NCBI GenBank assembly: GCA_029706075.1
Contig: JAINUG010000305.1
Coordinates: 248,001 to 312,000, forward strand
Reading direction: 5' to 3'
From: Aldrovandia affinis
Taxonomy: Eukaryota; Chordata; Actinopteri; Notacanthiformes; Halosauridae
Length of the DNA: 64,000 nucleotides
Shown here: piece after piece, positions 62,352 through 64,000 of the stretch
How the letters are laid out: every line of letters starts with the position of its first letter
Numbering within the stretch: position 1 is the stretch's first letter
Notes under the pieces: generated by a model
What the model was told of the DNA's origin: nothing
The model's database searches: none
Seen by the model: only the letters and a program-made list of their open reading frames with translations
Position numbers and translations under genes: made by a program

Positions 62352-64000
62352 TGCTGTAGGTTTATCTGTTTAGTTATATATATTTGCTGTAGGTGTTACA
62401 TGAGGTTTCTTTGTTGATGTATGGATTTTGTCTGTCAAGTGGAGCTGTTGATTGTCATGTTCCTTGGTAGGATGGAAAGTAGATTGAATAGGTGGGGGGC
62501 GTTGGAGGAATGGGTAAACGTAGGGAAATACTGAAAGAAATTATGTTTTGTAAAAAAAAAAAAAAAGATTTTGTTTTAGTTTTTTCCTGTTAATAACATC
62601 GTGGCCTTTTGTTTTTCTGTGTATACGAGCTGATGGATTAATTCATTTCAGACAAAGAGCTTGAACCGACGTCTGATACTTTTGACTGGACCAAACTTGA
62701 AACTTGAAGGGGCTCATGCATAATTCATTGACTTGGGCGTCATATGTTCTAGGGCAAGAGGAGCAGTTGACACTTTGTATACTGACTTGGTATAATTTCA
62801 GCCTCTTTATGTAGCACAGCGAAGTGTCAGCCAGAAGCAGTTCTTTTTCAAAGTATATCGGCTCTAAGTCTATCTCAGCTTTAGCAAATCAAATGTAAAA
62901 TCATCGCTCCCAACCCGGCAGGTTGGATTAAAGAACTGGATTTGTTAAAAAGCTCAGGGAAATCGTTTTATAAAGTGTAGTGGCATCACGTTGGATTATC
63001 TTCCTCTTGCATACGAGGAACGGAGAGGCACAGGGAGAGAATCGAGAATATGGGTCATCCTTATCGTCACGGCAACATGCCGCAGTGACATGGGGTTGTG
63101 CATCAGGCTCCGCCTCCACACTCAGGACGCCAGGACAGACCACACCCTCCCCCCTCGAGTGCGATGGAGCTCACATCTGTCCTTCCCACGCAGCGGGTTT
63201 GGGGGGCTCACCTATTTTTATCCAGGGCCTATAATCGCAGGCTATTTCTGGTGTCAAGGTCATGACCCCTGAAACAGCAGCGACTCGTAGAGGGGTTAAC
63301 TGCCCGCTCACAGGAGCATGGGAGCCCATTATGGAGTAATGGCCTTCGGCCCGTTTCTCCGCCACATTCGAAAGTGTTTAGCTTTGTTTTCCTTTAGCTG
63401 TCATTTAGCGAACACCTGGGGAAGCAGGGAACCAGTCTTGAGAGGTGAGGAAAAACTCAATTTGTTTGCAGATCGGCCGGCTCTTACATAAGACTAAATG
63501 TGTCTCTCCTTCTTACACCCGGCCTGTCCGTGCTGTTCTCTCACAGTCACAACTCAATGTTTAAATGATTATCTCACGCACATAGAGCGCCCAGTGTTCG
63601 CTTCCATCTCCAGTCCGTAGTCGTGGGGCAGAGTACATTAGTGGAGAGATCGGTTCACCCACAGAGTGCTTTATTTTGGGCTACCTGTTATCCATGTTGC
63701 TCAAAGTGAGCCTTCCTATCCGCTCTAGCATCCCGCTGCTCCAGTTACAAACCAAGATCAAAATCTGTGGGGTAAAGAACGTTTATTTAAGTGTGTTTTT
63801 TCCGTCAATAACAAAACATGTTCACGGTTAAATTGGATGGCTTGCGGTGTGGTCTTTGGGGTTTGAGTCCAGATCTATTTGTTCCATATGGGCTGTGTCG
63901 CTCTACCCAACTGGTTTGGGGGACTTTATGGGATCCTTTTAGGGCTCTGAACAAAATGCATCCCTGTTTGAGCAGTTCTCTCTCTGCCAAGGTTTTAAGT

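Larger units (their letters stand above)
58511..64000 (+). other. Intron following the first coding exon, running off the window
   Basis: No further Sema-domain exon is recognisable to the window end, so the next exon is more than 5.4 kb away. Contents are unique AT-rich sequence, a (TCTCTCTG)n array at about 59514-59604, a pyrimidine tract at 62293-62351 and an A-run at 62552-62566. Several short open frames (for example 61936-62196) resemble no family I know. Confidence 0.45.

Overview
The window looks like nuclear DNA of a vertebrate, most likely a ray-finned fish. The evidence is long non-coding stretches, vertebrate-style splice sites, many (CA)n and (CT)n tracts, several tRNA-derived SINE families of fish type, CR1-like and L2-like LINE remains, Tc1/mariner pieces and a hAT-like MITE. 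There is no sign of prokaryotic organisation. The exact lineage cannot be fixed from the sequence alone.

Only one protein-coding gene is supported, on the + strand near the right end. A GC/CpG-rich promoter-like block with Sp/KLF-type boxes lies at about 53080-53240. It is followed by a candidate non-coding first exon ending in a splice donor at 53528/53529. A first coding exon follows at 58357-58510. It has a polypyrimidine tract plus AG acceptor, an ATG at 58399, a hydrophobic signal peptide, the sequence SAPRIFLSFK, and a phase-1 donor at 58510/58511. This is how class 3 semaphorins begin, and it fits SEMA3F best. The rest of the gene lies beyond the window: positions 58511-64000 are read as intron.

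The 53 kb upstream of the gene hold no exon I can support. Layout: 1-9600 is mostly unique sequence with traces of Tc1-like ends and one possible conserved element (about 4900-5300). 9619-12832 is a SINE tail followed by a CR1-like LINE that keeps ORF1 (SGNH esterase), endonuclease and half of the RT. 13825-14405 is an AT-rich repeat split by a SINE. 21168-21319 is a palindromic hAT-like MITE. 22325-25560 holds a SINE, two minisatellites and (GT)n arrays. 27380-28480 is a near-perfect 550-bp tandem duplication. 30245-31565 is a SINE split by an L2-like LINE 3' end. 31638-32190 is an internally deleted Tc1-like element with DD38E catalytic spacing. 32766-32980 is a minus-strand SINE. 39056-39362 and 43389-43550 are further copies of the AT-rich repeat. 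41654-42005 and 50165-50955 are SINEs, the latter split by another SINE with a clear target-site duplication.

No complete novel system is visible. The most informative material is the layered history of transposable elements (nested insertions with target duplications, LINE/SINE sharing a 3' tail, an unnamed AT-rich inverted-repeat family) and the proposed promoter, 5'UTR and uORF layout of the semaphorin gene.
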